Positions 47,522 to 49,896 of a stretch of 49,896 bases of DNA are shown here, one piece after another. A program made the translations under genes and the position numbers. How positions within the stretch are numbered: the first letter of the stretch is position 1; each line of letters starts with the position of its first letter. Where the stretch lies: assembly GCA_018304585.1 (NCBI GenBank), contig JAGVVY010000029.1:1-49896 (forward strand), written 5' to 3'. Under the pieces are notes generated by a model, which made no database searches, had not been told where the DNA came from, and saw only the letters and a list, made by a program, of their open reading frames with translations. The stretch is from Candidatus Aenigmatarchaeota archaeon (GTDB taxonomy: Archaea > Aenigmatarchaeota > Aenigmatarchaeia > GW2011-AR5).

Positions 47522-48522
47522 TCCAGAAACGCCCCGGCGACGATAAGCGGGAATATTATGGTGGCGTCCCCTGCGACCTCGACGGAATTCTTGTAAAAAG
47601 GCTCGAAGAGCTTGATCTTCCCCCACGTGTAAGCTTCATCGGGCTTGGCGCTTGACGTTGATCCATCCCATTCCGTGCCGCTTGATACGAAGACGGCGTA
47701 TTTCGTGCCGCCCCTGAAAATGTGGGCGTTAAGCACGTAATGCCTTGAAGCGCCGGCGCCAAGCGCTATGACGCCTGTTTCCTTGGCGTCAAGCGGCATG
47801 TCGTTCATCCGGTATATGTCCTCGGAAGAATCGAACTTGAAATCAGGATTTTGATGCTTGAAGAACCACACGATGTCGCCGATCGCGCCGTCGAGTATGG
47901 ACGGCGAAAATACGGGGATATTATTCTTATATGCCCAGTAAAGGAAGGACGACTCGTTGTTTATTTCTTTGCCCATCTCCTTTACCAACTCAATGCCGTT
48001 GAGTATTTTATTTTCCGCCAGCTGCCTCTTGTAGAACCTCTCAAGGAGCGCCAGCGTGAATTTCTCGAATTTTGCGTATATTGAGTCCGGAACGTAGATA
48101 TTGCCTGTCCTGTTCATGCCTTTGGCGTAAAGCTCTTTTGCATCCTTGTCAAAGTGACCCAGAACGAACGGGTCGTAGCACTTTAGTACGTCTTCCTCTA
48201 TGCCGCCGCCTGTCGTGCAAAGCACGTCCACGTGCCTGTTTTTGGCCAAAAAGGCTATGACGTCCCGTATGCCGGACGTCGTGAGGTTGGACGTGAAAGT
48301 AAGCACTATCTTGACCTTCTCCTTGCGCATCTTTCTTACAAGATCCACGGCTATTCCAAGGTTTGTCGCCTGAAATCCAGTGGCCTTGAAAGAATCTATG
48401 AACTCCTCCAGATTCATTTTCCCGGAAAAATCAGGCCCCTTTACCGGAACGAAATCCCTGACGTCGAGGGTCTTGCGGAAATCCAGGTCATGCGCCCTGT
48501 CCAATTGCTTTTTTGTTACCAT
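47518..48522 (-). CDS. dys: deoxyhypusine synthase
   Basis: A 334-residue DHS: FKATGFQATNLGIAVDLVRK, TSNLTTSGIRDVIAFL, DVLCTTGGGIEEDVLKCY, NNIPVFSPSILDGAIGD, HYVLNAHIFRGGTKYAVFVSSGTEWDGSTSS, EAYTWGKIKLF (Lys of WGK forms the covalent intermediate), EVAGDATIIFPLIVAGAFL. It uses spermidine to modify a Lys of aIF5A; aIF5A is not in this window. Start MVTKKQLDRAHD chosen. Confidence 0.94.
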   Translation of the reverse strand: MVTKKQLDRAHDLDFRKTLDVRDFVPVKGPDFSGKMNLEEFIDSFKATGFQATNLGIAVDLVRKMRKEKVKIVLTFTSNLTTSGIRDVIAFLAKNRHVDVLCTTGGGIEEDVLKCYDPFVLGHFDKDAKELYAKGMNRTGNIYVPDSIYAKFEKFTLALLERFYKRQLAENKILNGIELVKEMGKEINNESSFLYWAYKNNIPVFSPSILDGAIGDIVWFFKHQNPDFKFDSSEDIYRMNDMPLDAKETGVIALGAGASRHYVLNAHIFRGGTKYAVFVSSGTEWDGSTSSAKPDEAYTWGKIKLFEPFYKNSVEVAGDATIIFPLIVAGAFLD

Positions 48523-48633
48523 GTCATCATCCCTTGCGCAGGAAGCCCTGCAGCCGGCCAATGATTGAGCTATCCCCAACAACGGTTAAAAAGTTATCTT
48601 AAAAAGTTAGCCTATCAGACTAATAGTGATTCC

Positions 48634-49095
48634 ATGAAGATATGCCGGTTTTGCAGGGGCACCAGCGTTCTGTGCCAAAGCTGCCTGAAGAACGTCCGGG
48701 AAGGGAAGACGACCCAGCTTGAGGTGGACGTTGCCAGGGCACTCCACTCGGTGGATCCGGAAGCCGACTATGAAAGCGTCACGGACGGCAGCCGCATCGT
48801 GATAACCGCGAAAAAGGGCGCTGCCAGCAAGATAATCGGCAAGGGCGGCAGGGGCGTGAAGAAGATGGAAGATGCCCTGAAAAGAAAAGTAAAGATACTG
48901 GAAGTTACGGACGACAGGAAAAAGATGGCCGAAGACATGCTGATGGTGCCTGTCATAGGCGTGAACGTCCTGTATGACGGAAAGGAGAAACTGAGGCTCC
49001 GCGTATCAAGGCGCTATGCAAGCCGCGTGAGCCGCGGCAGTCTGGATTCGCTCTCCAGGATATACGGAAAAGACCTTGACATAGTCTACGAGTAG
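48634..49095 (+). CDS. archaeal zinc-finger and KH-domain RNA-binding protein
   Basis: A 153-residue protein. The N-terminus MKICRFCRGTSVLCQSCLKN has two CxxC pairs that would hold zinc, and the middle IVITAKKGAASKIIGKGGRGVKKMEDALKRKVKILEV is a KH domain with GKGG loop. Conserved in archaea, perhaps a NusA-like or ribosome-associated factor. It starts at the first ATG; the track's longer frame begins upstream near the DHS start. ABCE1 follows 29 bp later. Confidence 0.82.
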   Translation: MKICRFCRGTSVLCQSCLKNVREGKTTQLEVDVARALHSVDPEADYESVTDGSRIVITAKKGAASKIIGKGGRGVKKMEDALKRKVKILEVTDDRKKMAEDMLMVPVIGVNVLYDGKEKLRLRVSRRYASRVSRGSLDSLSRIYGKDLDIVYE

Positions 49096-49124
49096 TTTTT
49101 ATTTCTAAGATTCAAGTGTTTAGC

Positions 49125-49896
49125 ATGAGAATAGCGGTACTTGACAACGAGCTTTGCAACCCGAAGAAATGCAGCTACGAGTGCATATCCGCCTGCCCGG
49201 TCAACCGCGAAGGCGAAGAATGCATCTATCTTGGGCCGGACAAGTTTCACCCTGAAATAAACGAAACCATCTGCATCGGCTGCGGCCTTTGCCACAAGAA
49301 ATGCCCGTTCAAGGCGTGGTATATAGTCAACCTGCCGGAAGAGAAGAAGGAAAGCCCGATAATGCAGTACGGGGTCAACGGCTTCCGGGTCTTCGGGCTT
49401 CCTGTGCCGTTCCAGGGCGTTGTCGGGCTGCTTGGCCCCAACGGAACCGGCAAAACGACTGCGCTTCGCATTCTTTCCGGCCAGCTTGCGCCGAACTTGG
49501 GCGCGGTTTCCGATGGAAGAAGCAAAAAAGAAGTCTACGAAAGCCTGATGAAAACGCACCGCGGCACGGAATTGCAAAATTATTTTGAGCGCCTCATGAA
49601 GGAAGACATGAAAAGGATGCGGACATATACTATTTTGACGAGCCATCGTCCTATCTTGACGTCCGCCAGAGGGTCAACGTTGCCATGGCGATAAAGCGCC
49701 TTGCCGAACGCAAGCTTGTCATGGTCGTGGAGCACGACCTGGCGACTTTGGACATCATGGCAGACAGGATACACATATTCTACGGCTCGCCGGGAGTTTA
49801 CGGCATAGTTTCCCAGCCCTATTCCGTGAGAAAGGGAATAAACAATTTCCTTGACGGCTACATACCCGAAGAGAACATAAAATTCCGTGACCCGCT
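49125..49896 (+). pseudogene. abce1: ABCE1/Rli1 ribosome recycling ATPase, frame-broken by an internal deletion, 3' partial
   Basis: The start is intact: CNPKKCSYECISACP and CIGCGLCHKKCPF (two Fe-S clusters), GLLGPNGTGKTTALRIL (Walker A of NBD1) and ELQNYFERLMKEDMKR. At about 49615 the frame ends in a different reading, and DADIYYFDEPSSYLDVRQRV (Walker B), VVEHDLATLDIMADRIHIFYGSPGVYG and YIPEENIKFRDP continue in another frame to the window edge. By comparison with the family, about 65 codons between these parts, including the LSGGE signature, are missing. ABCE1 is essential for splitting ribosomes, so an assembly or sequence error is likely. Confidence 0.85.

Overview
The window looks like a chromosomal segment of a small-genome archaeon, most likely of the DPANN group (Micrarchaeota-like, by inference). 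The signs are: archaeal-type ribosomal and RNA polymerase genes; a single-chain primase that joins the PriS catalytic core to a reduced PriL iron-sulfur domain, as known from nanosized archaea; GGTGA-type Shine-Dalgarno sites; tRNA genes with introns beside the anticodon; and tight packing with many ATGA start/stop overlaps and interlocked convergent stop codons.

Layout. 1-3 kb: small accessory genes (Nudix, VapBC, a lipoprotein, an N-terminally broken thymidylate kinase). 3-8.6 kb: a minus-strand chromosome-segregation operon RHH-smc-scpA-scpB followed by the ribosome rescue factor rqcH; the SMC has arms of about half the usual length. 8.6-11.1 kb: endonuclease III, Bud32, uS15, an AlkD-like protein. 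11.1-12.8 kb: a decaying toxin-antitoxin patch (HicBA, MNT/HEPN) full of small indels. 12.8-18.6 kb: fused primase with an extra C2H2 zinc finger, GINS, eL42, EMC3/YidC-like insertase, Cbf5, Trm112-like protein and a lipoate ligase-like protein. 18.7-21.8 kb: tRNA-Ser with intron, uL16, Ca2+/cation antiporter, membrane-anchored HTH protein. 21.8-24.6 kb: minus-strand uS2, RpoK, PAC2 chaperone, Nop10, aIF2-alpha, eS27. 24.7-30.8 kb: plus-strand L7Ae, eS28, eL24, uS13, uS4, uS11, RpoD, tRNA-Leu with an 11-nt intron, uL13, uS9, RpoN, KsgA/Dim1. 30.8-36.8 kb: a zincin-like protein, RFC large subunit, pilin-like protein, DUF424, aIF2-beta, RNase P Pop5 and Rpp30, eL15. 36.8-42.2 kb: AbiEii-like nucleotidyltransferase, Nre repair protein, thioredoxin-NHL protein, PC4-like protein, methyltransferase. 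42.2-49.9 kb: ArgS, threonine synthase-like enzyme with an unknown partner and a divergent ACT regulator, a second VapBC, deoxyhypusine synthase, KH protein, and ABCE1 with an internal deletion.

Most of the window is core information processing: replication (primase, GINS, RFC), segregation (SMC-ScpAB), transcription (RpoD/K/N), translation and ribosome recycling or rescue (ribosomal proteins, aIF2, ABCE1, RqcH), RNA modification (Cbf5, Nop10, L7Ae, KsgA) and RNase P. Between these core genes sit toxin-antitoxin-like modules and orphan genes.

Two structural themes stand out. First, at five places a 26-38 bp sequence at a gene edge is repeated directly around a short unrelated insert (28-37 bp in four, about 144 bp in one). 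Second, several genes that should be intact (thymidylate kinase, MNT nucleotidyltransferase, HicA, ABCE1) lack a central piece or carry frameshifts. Whether these reflect real biology or metagenome assembly errors cannot be settled from the sequence alone.
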